From Heterohyrax brucei (Eukaryota > Chordata > Mammalia > Hyracoidea > Procaviidae), in assembly GCA_028571685.1 (NCBI GenBank), contig CM053146.1, positions 113,497,431 through 113,561,430 of the forward strand: a stretch of 64,000 nt of DNA, read 5' to 3'. The notes under the pieces were generated by a model. It was not told the origin of the DNA and did not search any database. It was given only the letters and a program-made list of their open reading frames with translations. The first letter of the stretch is position 1. Each line of letters begins with the position of its first letter. Made by a program: the position numbers and the translations under genes. Of the stretch, positions 1 to 10,340 are shown piece by piece.

Positions 1-228
1 TTTGAAAGAAAGGCCTAGTGATGTGTTTCTCAAAGTCACAGCCTTGACAATCCTATGGACAACTCATCTGGTTTGGGGTTTGGTTTACTTTGTACAGGGC
101 ATCCTGCTTAGGTGTCTTGCATAAGCTTATTTAATTCTTAAACTAACCATAAAAAGGGGGAACTATTAATATTACCTGTTTTTTTTCCTTTCTTTCTTCT
201 TTTTTTTAATCCCACCTGTGAAAACTGA

Positions 229-393
229 GGAAACTCTGGTAGCATGGTTGTTAAGCGCTACAATGGCTAATTGGCAGCTCAAATTTACCAGGAGTTCTTT
301 GAAACCCTATGGGGCAGTTCTACTCTGTCCTATAGGGTTGCTATGAGTCAGAATTGACTTGATGGCACTGGGATTGGTTTCTTGGGTTTTGGT
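229..393 (+). repeat. AfroSINE (tRNA-derived SINE)
   Basis: The head resembles GGAAACTCTGGTAGCATGG. It is followed by the conserved SINE body (ATGGGGCAGTTCTACTCTGT) and the tail GGTTGCTATGAGTCAGAATT. The element runs into a T/G-rich end. It is a non-coding retrotransposon mobilised in trans; the tail similarity to the RTE LINE suggests RTE as its partner. Confidence 0.9.
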
Positions 394-457
394 GGAAACA
401 GGATTTGAAAAGACAAAGAATTTATCCAAGGTTGCATTTCTAGTAACTGGTACAGCT

Positions 458-592
458 GGAGACCGTGGTGGCACAGTGCTACGGCAGTTCAAATCCACCA
501 TGCACTCCTTGGAAACTATGGGATAGAGTCCTATAGCGTTGCTGTGAGTTGGAGTCTATTTGATAGGAATGGGATTTGTTTTTTTGGTGTAG
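458..592 (+). repeat. AfroSINE, internally shortened
   Basis: The head GAGACCGTGGTGGCACAGTG joins almost directly to the box-B-like part (GTTCAAATCCACC), so part of the tRNA-related region is missing. The body and the T-rich tail are recognisable but diverged. Confidence 0.8.
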
Positions 593-2345
593 GTGGCATT
601 CAAATTCCAGGCAGTTTGATTTTAGGACCTTTCTTTTTATTGTTTTGTTGTAAACCTTCATTGATTCAAAGACAACAGGCACTAAGTAGATAACTTTCTT
701 TTGAGAAGCATTGAATGTATGTAATGTAGTGCTGGTACAGGTAGAGTGAGAACAAATCACAGTGCTTTGCAAACTAGTGTCAACAGGTAGGGAGGCCTAC
801 AGCAGGGACAGCTCACCAGTGGCTAAAGTGAGCTTTCAAAAGTATTGATTAGATCAAGTGGTCTTCGTCTTTCAAACACCACAGTGGCCTTTTGTTGTGA
901 TTGGAGTTGATTCTAAACCCTTTATGGAGTCTTCAGAATCCCACAGGATCTAGTTCCATTCTTCCCTTCTTTCCCGACTCCTATTCCCTCACTCTGGCCT
1001 GTAGTGACACCTGCCTTCTTTTTGGCTCCTCTACCATGTCTGGTCCAGCTAATTTCCATCTCAGGGCTTTTGCATTTGCTGTTTCTTCTGTCTGAAGCCT
1101 CTTCCCTACAATTTTGTACTGCTGACTTCCTTGTCATTCAGGTCCCAGAATTGGGTAGGGGGCAGAAACAAAAAAATACTAAGATGTATTAGTCAGTATA
1201 GTCTGGGTCATGCTGAGGTAACAGACAGCATCAAAATTTCAGTGACTTAACACAATGAAAAGTTTGTTTCTTATTCATGCTAAGTCTTCTGAGGGTCTGG
1301 CCAGCCCTCCAAGAAGGTGTCTTCTTCCTCAACATGATGGGTCAGCATCCCAGGATGATGTGCAATAGACAACTATATATATTCCAGTTCTTAAATAATT
1401 TGTTCACATGTACTAAGACAAGTGACTTGATGAGGAGAGAGGAGAACTATAAATCTTGGCAAGTAGTAGTAATGTCTATCAAGCGGGTACAGGTCAAGGA
1501 ATGGCATTGAAAACAAACAATGAGGAAGCGTTTTTCGTGTACGATAGTCTCCAGCACTGGTCAATACTAAGAATGTATTGTGGAAACTGGATTTCCAAAA
1601 TCACAGAAACATAACAGAAACAAAAGCTGCAGCAGAAATCAGGCTGGGTAGCAATCATCATATACACTTCCTCATTATTTCTCACATTTTTGTAGCTAGA
1701 AGTATTAGGGCACGAAGATCTTAAATACTCTGGCCTTAGGATACTGAGTAAGTCAGCCTTCACAATAAGAAGATATTTCAAGCCTCCTGATTTATAAACC
1801 CATTTTGTATCCTTTGGGTTACTGCTCTCAGCTTTCCTCATGGGGTATGTTATGTATAGCAGTAAAACCGAATCTGTCAAACTTCTCAAAAGACCTAGAC
1901 CTTTGTGGCCTCAAAATGGAATTATTTGACTGTTTGCTATCAGCGTCTCCCTTGATCGCCTGGATTGGTAATTCAGGGTACAGTGCATTAGTCAACTAGT
2001 TGGTTTGCCTTGTAGAGCTTGTTCTATCCATATTTGAAGACCGCACTTCCTGTCATCTTGCTCCAGGTGCAATTCCATTCAGTAACTTTGGTCTTTCAAC
2101 TCACTCAAAGAATTTCATAGACCATTTTCCCACTAGAATCCCACCTAAATAGTGAAATAAACAAAGGAAGCTTTGTTGCAAATGTTAATCTATAAATCAC
2201 AGGATATACTTCAATCCAAATAGATGGCTTTTGGGTCATAAGTCTCAAAAAGAAGTCTACATTTCCTGACTTCACTCATGACTCAGTAAAAAATTTCTTC
2301 TCAGGCTCACACACTGACAAAGAGAATACTGGTGACTTACTTAAA
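593..2345. other. Non-coding stretch, no gene seen
   Basis: No open frame here looks coding. About 1188-1340 resembles the end of an old mammal-wide repeat (AACAGACAGCATCAAAATTTC...CTTAACACAA), and similar sequence recurs near 62150-62300. I cannot name the family with confidence. The rest appears to be unique sequence. Confidence 0.4.
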
Positions 2346-2500
2346 GGTGGAAAACTTGGTGGCAGAGTGGTTTAAGAACTATGACTGCTAACCAAAAGGT
2401 CAGCAGTTTGAATCCACCAGATGCTTCTTGGAAACCCTGTAGGGCAGTTCTGTTTTGTCGTGTAGGGTCTCTATGAGTTGGAACCAACTGGACAGCAAAG
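2346..2500 (+). repeat. AfroSINE
   Basis: A diverged head (AAAACTTGGTGGCAGAGTGG) is followed by AACCAAAAGGTCAGCAGTTTG, a box-B-like motif, and then the GGGCAGTTCTGTTTTGTC body. The tail matches the other copies. Confidence 0.85.
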
Positions 2501-3258
2501 GATGAATGTGGTATAGTATGACTTTAAAGATACAGACAAATAGAAACAGAAAAAAAAGTGATAGCTTCACTAGCATTTTCTGTCTCAGAGACCAAACCAG
2601 TGCCTTAATTCAGAAATTCATTAGATAATACCTTAAAAAGAAGCACAGTTTTCTGTGTCTACCCTTCATCTGGGAACGCCGGTAAAATGTAGTCCATTGA
2701 GTAATAACCATAACGAGTTAGACTGCGTTACAGTGTTGAGACTATCCTGATAGGCTTCTACATCTTGCTGGATGTTCCACAGATAGCTCAAGTACCGTGT
2801 ATATACTATAAATGTCCTATTTTCTGTTACAGTTAGCTCTGTCTCATTTATCTCAGTGGCCTTTGTGCCTAATACATTGCTCCATTAATGTTATGGAATA
2901 AATGAATACCAATGTTGATGACATCCAAACTCCTACATGTTCATAATTATTTACTCTGCAAATATTAATAGTAGTATTATTATGTGAAAACTAGTAGAGA
3001 AAGGTGGTCTAAAATTACTTTCCTGTTTTTTTTTCCTCAATAGCCTCTTAATTCTTAAGTATATTTCTACATGTAATTCTTTGTGTGGAACTATAAACAC
3101 ATAGTATGTATGCATTCCTTTTATTTCTTTTATAGCCTCCTAATAAAGACAGAAACAGTGTTTTCTATAAAAGATACATGGCAGTGTTACCAGTGTTGTG
3201 TGTCTTAGCCTCACTTCCAGAGAAGCAAAACTGGTGAAGTGTGTATGTGTGTGTGTGT
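2501..3258. other. Non-coding stretch, no gene seen
   Basis: AT-rich sequence without recognisable features, ending in a short GT-rich run at about 3239-3258. Confidence 0.35.
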
Positions 3259-3460
3259 GCTTGGTAAAGTAGAGGGTCAGCAAAAAAGAAGGCCGTTAAC
3301 AAAATGCATGGACACAATGATTGCAACAATGGGCTTAAGCACACAAATGATTATGGGCATGGTGCAGGGCAGAGCAGTGTTTCATTCTGTTGTGTATAGT
3401 GTTGCTAGGAGTCGAAATCCAACGATAGCGCCTAACAAGAACAACAGCACACACACACAA
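3259..3460 (+). mobile_element. RTE LINE, 3'-terminal fragment
   Basis: It starts at TTGGTAAAGTAGAGGGTCAGC and ends in CCTAACAAGAACAACAGCAC. This is the same 3' end seen in the long RTE copies at 22.9-26.6 kb and 18.5-21.4 kb. It is a 5'-truncated, dead insertion. A CA-rich run follows it. Confidence 0.8.
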
Positions 3461-3471
3461 ATGTACGTATA

Positions 3472-3618
3472 AAACAAACAAAAACTCATTCCTGTCGAGT
3501 TGATTCGAGCTCATGGTGACCCTGTAGGAAAGAGTTGAACTGCTCTATCAAATTTTCAAGGAGCAAACTCAGTTGGCAGCCAAGTTCTTAACCACCAGAG
3601 CTGCACCACCAGAACTCT
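3472..3618 (-). repeat. AfroSINE, reverse orientation
   Basis: The tail reads first (CTGTCGAGTTGATTCGAGCT), then the body, then the reversed tRNA-like head ending near ACCACCAGAACTC. A second, shorter tail-like piece follows at 3630-3665. Confidence 0.8.
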
Positions 3619-3673
3619 CTATAAAAAGTTGTTGTCTTGAGTCAATTCCAATTCATAGCTATTCCATAGAATA

Positions 3674-3732
3674 GAGAGAGGAAGAAAGATTGAGAGAGAG
3701 AGAGGGAGAGAGAGAGAGAGAGAGAGAGAGAT
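3674..3732. repeat. (GA)n microsatellite
   Basis: An interrupted GA/AG tract; the pure part covers roughly 3692-3732. It adjoins the unclassified repeat at 3733-4085. Confidence 0.95.
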
Positions 3733-4085
3733 GTATCTCAAGGAAATAGCTCACACAGTTGTAGAGGCTGGCAAATATCAGTGCTTCCAGGCTGGAAGGA
3801 CTTCCTGATGCGTATAGTTGCAGGGGCTGAGAAACCCAGGATTGCCAGGTCAGAGGGCAGGCCACTGGTTCATGTTCTGCAGGGGTTGATGAATCTAAAA
3901 TTGCCAGATAAGGTGCCAAACAGCTGGCTCAAGCCTTAAGACCTGGAGATCAGATGATGATGAGCCAGATGCATGATCCCTGGTGAGCATAAGCCAGTGA
4001 GCTTTGCCAAATGTACACATATATTGGATGCTGGCCATACTCCTGAGGAAAAATTCCTTTTAATAGATTGCCTGATCACATCAGG
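3733..4085. repeat. Unclassified interspersed repeat, probable
   Basis: A GA-rich lead-in followed by ATCTCAAGGAAATAGCTCAC and several phrases of the type 'GTTGCAGGGGCTG' is characteristic of an ancient repeat, but I cannot name the family. No coding potential is seen. Confidence 0.35.
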
Positions 4086-4166
4086 TCACATCATGAAGGT
4101 GATTTCATTATATCAGAAAATGAAGGATAAGTACATCAGTATATAACTGCCAGATTATAGCATTAT

Positions 4167-4717
4167 ACCTGGTCTGAGAATGAAGTCCACAAAACTTAAT
4201 GTTCATACCTCGTTGCTGAATATCACTATGGTCACCTTCTAAGTACTCCATTTGGGAAGTTATGCACCAATGACAGTGCCTAGTCCACCCTTCAAAGCAA
4301 CTTTGGGACTGTTTCTGGAATGGCTGTTGTGTATGGTAGCAAGATGGCAAGTTTGTGGACTTAATTTTATAGTTGTCTGTGAGGGAATTCTTAGCCAGTA
4401 AACTAATAACCATATTGGAACATCCTCCCCACTCACCTGATCTGGCCCCCAATGACTTTTTTCTTTATCCCAAGATAAAGGAGATATTGAAAGGAAAGCA
4501 TTGTCATGACTTTCAGGACATCAACGACAATACAACAACAGTTCTGATGGACAATGCAGAAAGAGTTCCAAGATTGCATTGAAGGGTGGACTAGGTGCAG
4601 GTATTGGTGCGTAGCTTCCCAAAGGGAATATTTTGAAGGTGTCTGCAGTGGTATTCAACAATGAGGTATGTAGCACTTTTTCTAGGATGAGATTGTGAAT
4701 TTAATTGGCAGCCTTTG
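4167..4717 (+). mobile_element. Non-autonomous mariner element, copy 1
   Basis: This 551-bp element is flanked by TA on both sides (4165-4166 and 4718-4719). Its first ~150 bp are the approximate reverse complement of its last ~150 bp, so it is a foldback element. The centre, read in the + frame from 4373, retains a mariner-transposase-like fragment (HSPDLAPNDFFLYPKIKEIL), which resembles the last catalytic block of Tc1/mariner transposases. The full transposase is absent, so the copy must have been moved in trans. Two related copies lie at 5901-6457 and 56416-56936. Confidence 0.8.
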
Positions 4718-5118
4718 TATAACTGCCAAACCACTGAGAACCATGGGCCCAGAGCCAAGTTGACATACAACCATAGCCATCACACATGGTATCAAATATA
4801 CTGACCATAAACATACATATTATTTTGCAGTCTAGTATATCTTGACATCTGTTTGAAAATCAGTACATCTACATTGTTGTTGTTAGATGTCATTGATCTG
4901 GTTATGACTCACAGTGACCACATGTACAACAGAATGAAAATTGCTCAGTCCTGCACCATCCTCAAAATAGTTACTACGTTTGAGTCCATTGTTGCAGTCA
5001 CTATATCAACATATCTTGTAAAGAGTCTGCCTTTTCTGGGCTACCCCTATGCTTTACCAAACATAATATTCTTTTCCCAGGACTACTCTCTCCTGATGAC
5101 ATATCCAAAATGCCAAAG

Positions 5119-5170
5119 CCAAGCTAAGTGCTGTCGAGTCAGATCTGACTCATGGCGACCCTAGGGGCCA
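5119..5170 (-). repeat. Nested SINE/RTE 3'-tail fragment
   Basis: AGCCAAGCTAAGTGCTGTCG followed by AGTCAGATCTGACTCATGGC interrupts the RTE sequence between the parts reading CATATCCAAAATGCC and ATACATGAGACAAATC. It is a reverse-strand variant of the TCGACGGCACTTGGCTTGGC tail found at several other places in the window. Confidence 0.6.
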
Positions 5171-5900
5171 GTGTAGAAATACATGAGACAAATCTTACCA
5201 TCCTTACTTCCTTACTACTTGGCTATACTTATTTCAAGAAAGACTTATTTGTTTTTCTGGTGGTCCACACACAGTCAATATTTTTTGCCAATACCATAAT
5301 CGAAAGGCAGCAATTGTTCTTTGGTCTTCTTTGTTCATTATCCAGTTTTCCTATGCATATGAGGTGATTGAAAATATCATCGGTTGAGTCAGGCATACTT
5401 CAGTCGTCAAGGCGACATCTTTGCTTCATAACACATTAAAGAGATGTTTTGCAGCAAATTTGTCCAATGCAAATATCATTTGATTGCTTGACTGCTGCTT
5501 CCATAGGTGTTGATTGTGGATTCAAGTACAACAAAATTTTTGACAACTTCAATATTTTCTCTGTTTACCATGATGTTGCTCATTGGGCCAGTCATGAGGA
5601 TTTTTTTTGTGTTTATTTGTTTATGTTGAGGTACAATCCGTTCTGAAGGGTAAAGTTTTGATCTTCATCAGTAAGTGCTTCAAGTGCTCTTTACCTTCAA
5701 CTAGCAAAGTTGTGTCATCTGCACAATGTGGGTTGTTAATGAATCTTCTTCTTGCCCTGATGCCACATTCTTCTCAGGTATTTTGCTCAGTGTACAAATT
5801 CAGTAAGTATGATGAAAGGGTACAACCAGATGCACATCTTTCCTGATTTTAAACCATCCAGTATACCCTTACTCTGTTTGAAAAACTACCTCTTGATCTA

Positions 5901-6457
5901 CAAGGTCTAACAACAAAGTTCTGAACTCATCCTAGAAAAAGTGCTACATACCTTATTGCTGAATATCACTACAGTCAGCTTTGAAGTACTCCGCTCAGGA
6001 AGCTGTACACCAATGCCAGTGCCTAGTCCACCCTTCAAAGCAATTTTGGATCTCTTTTTCTGGAAAGGCCATTACAGCTGTTGTTGTATTACCCTTGATA
6101 TCCTAAATGTCATCAAAACACTTTCCTTTCAATACTTTATCTTTGGATAAGGAAAAAAGTCATTGGGGGCCAGATCAGGTGAGTGGGGAGGGTGTTCCAA
6201 TACAGTTATTTGTTTACTGGCTAAAAACTCCCTCACAGACAACCATACAGTTAAGTTCATGAACTTGCCACCTTGCCACTGTGTGCAATAGCCATTCCAG
6301 AAAGAGTTCCAAAATTGCTTTGAAAGGTGGACTAGGCGCTGGCATTGGTATACGGCTTCCCAAGGGGAGTACTTAGAATGTGACCATAGTAATATTCAGC
6401 AGTGAGGTATGTAGCACTTAAAACAATTAAATTCGCAGACTTCATTATTGGACCTTA
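5901..6457 (-). mobile_element. Non-autonomous mariner element, copy 2
   Basis: This 557-bp copy of the same foldback family lies inside the RTE copy. TA is present on both sides (5899-5900 and 6458-6459). The RTE copy at 46.3 kb reads CTGTATAGGTTCTACTAAGC across the intact site, which fixes the target as TA. The ends are inverted over ~140-150 bp. The transposase-like remnant lies on the minus strand (reverse of GGGGGCCAGATCAGGTGAG). Confidence 0.85.
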
Positions 6458-7076
6458 TAGGTACATGTCTTATCTGAGCACAATTAAGTGTTTTGGAATT
6501 TCCATTTTCTGCTATGTTATGTGTAGCTTGTTATGATCCACACAATCGAATACCTTTGCACAGCCAATAACACACTGGTAAATGTCTTTCTAGCATTTCT
6601 TGCTTTCAGCCAAGATCTATCTGACATTAGCAATGATATCCGTTGCTCCATGTCCTCTTCTGAATCCACCTTGAATTTCTGGCAGTTCCCTGTCAATGTA
6701 CTTTTGCAACCACTTTTGAGTGCTCTTAGCAAAATTTTGCTTACATGTGACATTAATGAAATCATTTTATACTTTCTGTATTCTGCTGGATCACCTCTCT
6801 TTGGAATGGGCACAAATACGAGTCTTTCCAACCGGTTGTCCAGGTAACTGTCTTCCAGTTTTCTTGGCACGGACCACTGAGTACCTCCAGTACTTCGTCT
6901 GTTTGCTGAAACATCTTAATTGGTTTTCCAGCTATTCCTGGAGCTTTTTTTTTTTACCAATGCCTTAAGTACAACTTAGACATTTTATTTTGGTACTGTT
7001 TGTTCTCAGTCGTATGCTACCTCTTGAAACGGCTGAACATTGACCATTTCTTTTTGGTATAGTCACTCTATGTTTT

Positions 7077-7092
7077 CCTTCCATCTTCTTTT
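7077..7092. repeat. Target-site duplication, left copy
   Basis: CCTTCCATCTTCTTTT here is repeated exactly at 8843-8858. The pair brackets the MaLR retrocopy. In the element's orientation the duplication begins with AAAAG directly after the poly(A), the arrangement expected from L1-endonuclease cleavage. Confidence 0.85.
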
Positions 7093-7098
7093 TTTTTT

Positions 7099-7566
7099 GG
7101 CTTTAATAAAGGAAGGTTTATTTTTACACAGTCCAGTAGGCTACAAATTCAGGGTGTCTGCTCCAGGGAAACTTTCCCCCTTGTCGGCTCTCGAGGGAAA
7201 TCTGGTACTGCATCGGTCTTTGTCCAGGGAGCGTCTTGGCACAGGAACCTCAGGTCTGAAGGCGCGCTCTTCTCCTGGTGCTTCTTGCTTGATGGTGTGA
7301 GATTCCCAATTCTCTGCTTGCTTCTCTTTCCTTTTGTCTCTTGTAGGATGAAAGGATTAACTGTGGGGCAAACCATAATCCATGAAAACTCCCTTTACAG
7401 TGGAGCAGGGAGGGGATCCTATGAAGGGATTTACAGGCCCACTCTAATCCTTTAACATACTGCATAGGAAAACCACAAAATGGAGGACAATCACAAGATA
7501 CTGGGAATCATGGCCCAGGCACGTGGCTACACTTGTTTTGGGGGAGTCACAATTCAATCCATGACA
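7099..7566 (-). repeat. MaLR 3' LTR, U3 plus R
   Basis: On the minus strand it begins TGTCATGGATTGAATTGTG at 7566, typical of MaLR LTRs. It has a weak TATA-like stretch near 7331-7338, a predicted transcript start near 7308 and AATAAA at 7117-7122, 18 bp before the end at 7099. It stops where the 5' copy continues into U5, which marks the polyadenylation point. Confidence 0.8.
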
Positions 7567-8575
7567 TCCTACCCTTTGACACCCCAAAAATTGTGTCATT
7601 GAAATATGTAACACATTCATCCCATAGGATAGAAGTCATAAATCAGTTTCAAGTCCAAAATTCAAAAATTCCTTTACATCTGCAAAACCTAGAATACAAG
7701 CCATCTATTTCCAACGCTACAGTGGCAGAACAGGCACAAGTGAGCCATTCCACTGCAAATGGGAGAAATTGCAGGGAAAGAAGGCATTAATCAGCAAGTC
7801 AGTAGAACTCGTTACATTAGCCCTCAAAGCTTTGAAAATAATCTTCCATTTTCTGAGACATTCTACACAATGGCCCTTCCCTCGAGACTTTAGGTATCGG
7901 CCACACTCTCTGGATTCCTAGTGGAGACCCCATCCTTGTACTACAACTTTGCCTTCAAGGCCCACTTGGACAGAAACTCTGCCTCATTGGCTTTAGCTGC
8001 ACCCTAAGCCGAAATGAGTGGTTATTCCACCCTTACAAACACAGGACAACATGGCTCTGCCCTTTCAAACCCCTGAGGTCATGTCCGTATCTTTTGAGAC
8101 AGAGGAAGTTCAGCTTCTCATGTTCTTTGTTCAGCTTCTGCTTCTTATAGTTGCATGGCCTGGGCCTCAAGCCCACATCTGCCCTGCAAGGGCAAGTGTT
8201 CCAAAGCTCTGTAACTCCATTGATTCAAGTGCCCAGAGGCACCCGACTCTGCCAGGAAATCTCTGTGTACAGGCACTCAGCTCTCTCCTCCGTGGGTCAG
8301 CAAGGCTAGCTCCACCAATTCAAGTGTCCAGAGGCACCTCATTTCATGAAGAAAACTCTGTGCGCAGGCACTCAGCTCTCTCACTCCATGGGTCGGCTCA
8401 GGCTGCCTCTGGTTCTGTTGCTGCCCTGCTGCTGCTGCCACCAGTCCTCTGTTGTTTCTTGTCATCTGCGCCTTCTTCGTTCCTTCTGAATCTTCTATCC
8501 ATTCACAGTTTCAAGATGGCTCCCACATTTTAGGTATTTGCTAGAGCAGCACCCCACTCTCACAGTACCAGATTC
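7567..8575 (-). pseudogene. MaLR internal region, non-coding relic
   Basis: The layout resembles the internal region of THE1/MST-type MaLRs: a purine-rich stretch (7567-7577) next to the U3, a phrase like CAAATGGGAGAAATTGCAGG, and a Leu-type primer-binding-site relic at the other end. No frame is open over a useful length in the sense orientation. The 171-codon forward frame at 8018-8533 is antisense and is regarded as chance. Confidence 0.7.
8552..8570 (-). other. Primer-binding-site relic (tRNA-Leu-like)
   Basis: Read on the minus strand it is TGGTACTGTGAGAGTGGGG. It sits a few bases after the LTR end and resembles the tRNA-Leu complement used by ERVL-type elements. Substitutions and an extra pair of bases are present. 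Confidence 0.6.
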
Positions 8576-8842
8576 TGTTTTAGTCAGCTAGGGCTGCTCT
8601 AACAGAAATACCACAGAGTGGATGGTTTTAATAAAGGAAGATTTATTCTTACACAGTCCGGTAGGCTACAAGTCCAAATTCAGGATGTCCGCTCCAGGGG
8701 AAGGCTTTCCCCCTTGTCGACTCTGGAGGAAACTCTGGTACTGCATCAGTCTTTGTCCAGGAAGCATCTTGGCTCAGGAACCTCAGGTCTGAAGGACCTG
8801 CTCTTCTCCCAGTGCTGCTTGTTTGATTGTGTGAGGTTCCCC
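8576..8842 (-). repeat. MaLR 5' partial LTR, R plus U5 only
   Basis: Minus-strand R runs 8842 to 8624 with AATAAA at 8642-8647. U5 runs 8623 to 8576 and ends in ...CTAAAACA. About 250 bp of U3, present in the other LTR of this element, is missing. The break coincides with the transcript start rather than being random. Confidence 0.8.
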
Positions 8843-8858
8843 CCTTCCATCTTCTTTT
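8843..8858. repeat. Target-site duplication, right copy
   Basis: Exact copy of the 16 bp at 7077-7092. It continues into RTE sequence (GATGCTTCC), which joins the left flank without loss when the insert is removed. Confidence 0.85.
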
Positions 8859-9151
8859 GATGCTTCCTTTGTTGTTCAATATTTTGCCCATAGAATCCTT
8901 CAAAATTGTAACTTGAGGTTTGAGTTTCTTTGTCCATTCTTTTGGCTTGAGAAATGTCCTTCCCTGTTGGTTTTCTAAATCCAGGTCTTTACACATTTCA
9001 TTATGATGCTTTACCTTCTCAAGATACCTTTGAAATCTGCTCATTTCTTTTTCTTTGTCATTTTTTCCATTTGCTTTAGCTGCCTTATGTTCAAGTGCAA
9101 GTTTCAGAGTCTCTTTTTATATCTATTTTGATCTTTCCTTTCTTTCCTTTT

Positions 9152-9937
9152 TAAAAAAAAACGTTAAGTGCAAGTTTACCATTCAAAGCAGTCTCACATA
9201 CAAACACTTTTACATGTTTTGTTATATGATCCTATTGCTCTCCCTACAATGTGACAACACACTCTCTCCACACTGTATTTCCTATGTCTAGTCAACCAGC
9301 TCCTGTCCCCTTCTGCCTTTCCACCTCTTCTCTGGACAGGAGCTGCCCATTTAGACTCAGGTATCTGCTTGAGCCAAGAGGCACACTCTTCACCAGTATC
9401 ATTTTATGTCTTATAGTGCATTCTAATCTTTGTCTAGAGTTGGTTTCAGGGATGGTTTTAATTCTGGACTAACAGAGAGTCTCAGGGCCATGTCTTGTGG
9501 GGTCCTACCAGTCTTAGTCAGACCGATAAGTTGGATATTTTTACTAGAATTAGAACTCTACACCTCATGTGTATCCTGCTCCATCTGTGACTGTGTGTTG
9601 TATTCCCTATAGGGCAGTCATTGGTGGTAGCTGGGCACCATCTAGTTCTTTTGGTCTCAGGCTGATGTAGTCTCTGGTTTATGTAGCCTTTTCTGTCTCA
9701 TGGTCTCATACTTTCATTATTTCTTCAGTGTTCTTCATTCTCCTTTGTTCCATGTGGGTTGGAACCAACTGAGGCATTTTAGTTGGCTGTTCCTTGCTAG
9801 CAAACTGAGATGTAGAACATTTTCTTAATAAATTTTGTTATGCCAGTTCACTTAGGTATCCCCTGAAACCATGGTCCCCAGGTTGCTGTCCTTGCTACTC
9901 TGTCCCTTGAAGTGGCTGTACATAAAATAAATCTTAT
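9152..9937 (-). mobile_element. L1 3' end (3' UTR), nested in RTE
   Basis: The sequence reads as the reverse of an L1 3' UTR. On the minus strand, phrases such as CAGCCTGAGACCAAAAGAAC and GATGGTGCCCAGCTACCACC lead to a tail GTAAACTTGCACTTAACG and an A/T run. RTE sequence stops in a T/C-rich stretch at about 9139-9151 and resumes in similar sequence at about 9938-9951, an imperfect target-site duplication. It is 5'-truncated and non-coding. Confidence 0.75.
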
Positions 9938-10340
9938 TTTCTGTCTTTTTAATGATCTTTTGTTTTCTTCATGTAAGATGTCCTTGATGTCATCCCACAA
10001 GTTGTCTGGTCTTTGGTCATCAGCATTTAATAAATCAAATATACTCTGGAACTCATCTCTAAATTAAGGTAGGATATGCTCAAGATCATGTTTTTATTCT
10101 CATGGTACTTGTTTTAATTTTCTTCAGCTTCAACTTTAGCTAACATGGATGGTCTGTTCTGCCATCTGTCTCTGGCCTTGTCCTGATGGATGATATCAAG
10201 CTTTTTTATGGCCTTTTGTGACAGAAGTAGTCAATTTGATTCTTGTGTACTCCATTCAGTAAGGTACACACATGTAAGTCATCATTTATGTAGTTGAGAA
10301 AAGGTATTTGCAATGAATATATCATCTTGCAAAATTGTCT

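Larger units (their letters stand above)
7093..8842 (-). mobile_element. ERVL-MaLR transcript retrocopied by L1-type machinery
   Basis: Read on the minus strand, the element starts inside an LTR at the predicted transcript start (8842). It continues through R (to 8624), U5 (to 8576), a primer-binding-site relic, ~1 kb of internal sequence and a polypurine-like tract. It then has a complete U3 from 7566 and a second R, ending at 7099 in a short poly(A) (T run 7089-7098). The 5' copy lacks U3 and the 3' copy lacks U5. The whole is bounded by a 16-bp duplication of RTE sequence. This is the structure of a reverse-transcribed mRNA, not of an integrated provirus. No gag-like or other open frame was recognised in the internal part; forward-strand open frames there are antisense. 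Confidence 0.85.
4862..10340 (-). mobile_element. RTE (BovB-like) LINE copy with nested insertions
   Basis: One reverse-oriented RTE copy survives as four segments: 4862-5900, 6458-7092, 8843-9151 and 9938-10340. Segment order and content agree with the plus-strand copy at 22.9-26.6 kb read backwards. The 3' tail is at the left and the endonuclease-region end is at about 10290-10340. It is interrupted by a mariner element, a MaLR retrocopy and an L1 3' end, plus a ~50-bp SINE/RTE tail at 5119-5170. All frames are broken, so the copy is a dead relic. The original LINE encodes an endonuclease plus reverse transcriptase. Confidence 0.85.

Noticed and set aside
3659-3919. Reverse frame rich in SLSLSL
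   Set aside because: It is the translation of the GA/CT microsatellite.
4373-4582. Mariner transposase-like open frame as a gene
   Set aside because: Only a C-terminal catalytic scrap is present, inside a non-autonomous foldback element; it is annotated as part of that element.
8018-8533. 171-codon forward open frame
   Set aside because: It is antisense to the internal region of the MaLR retrocopy and shows no protein features beyond leucine- and serine-rich low-complexity sequence.
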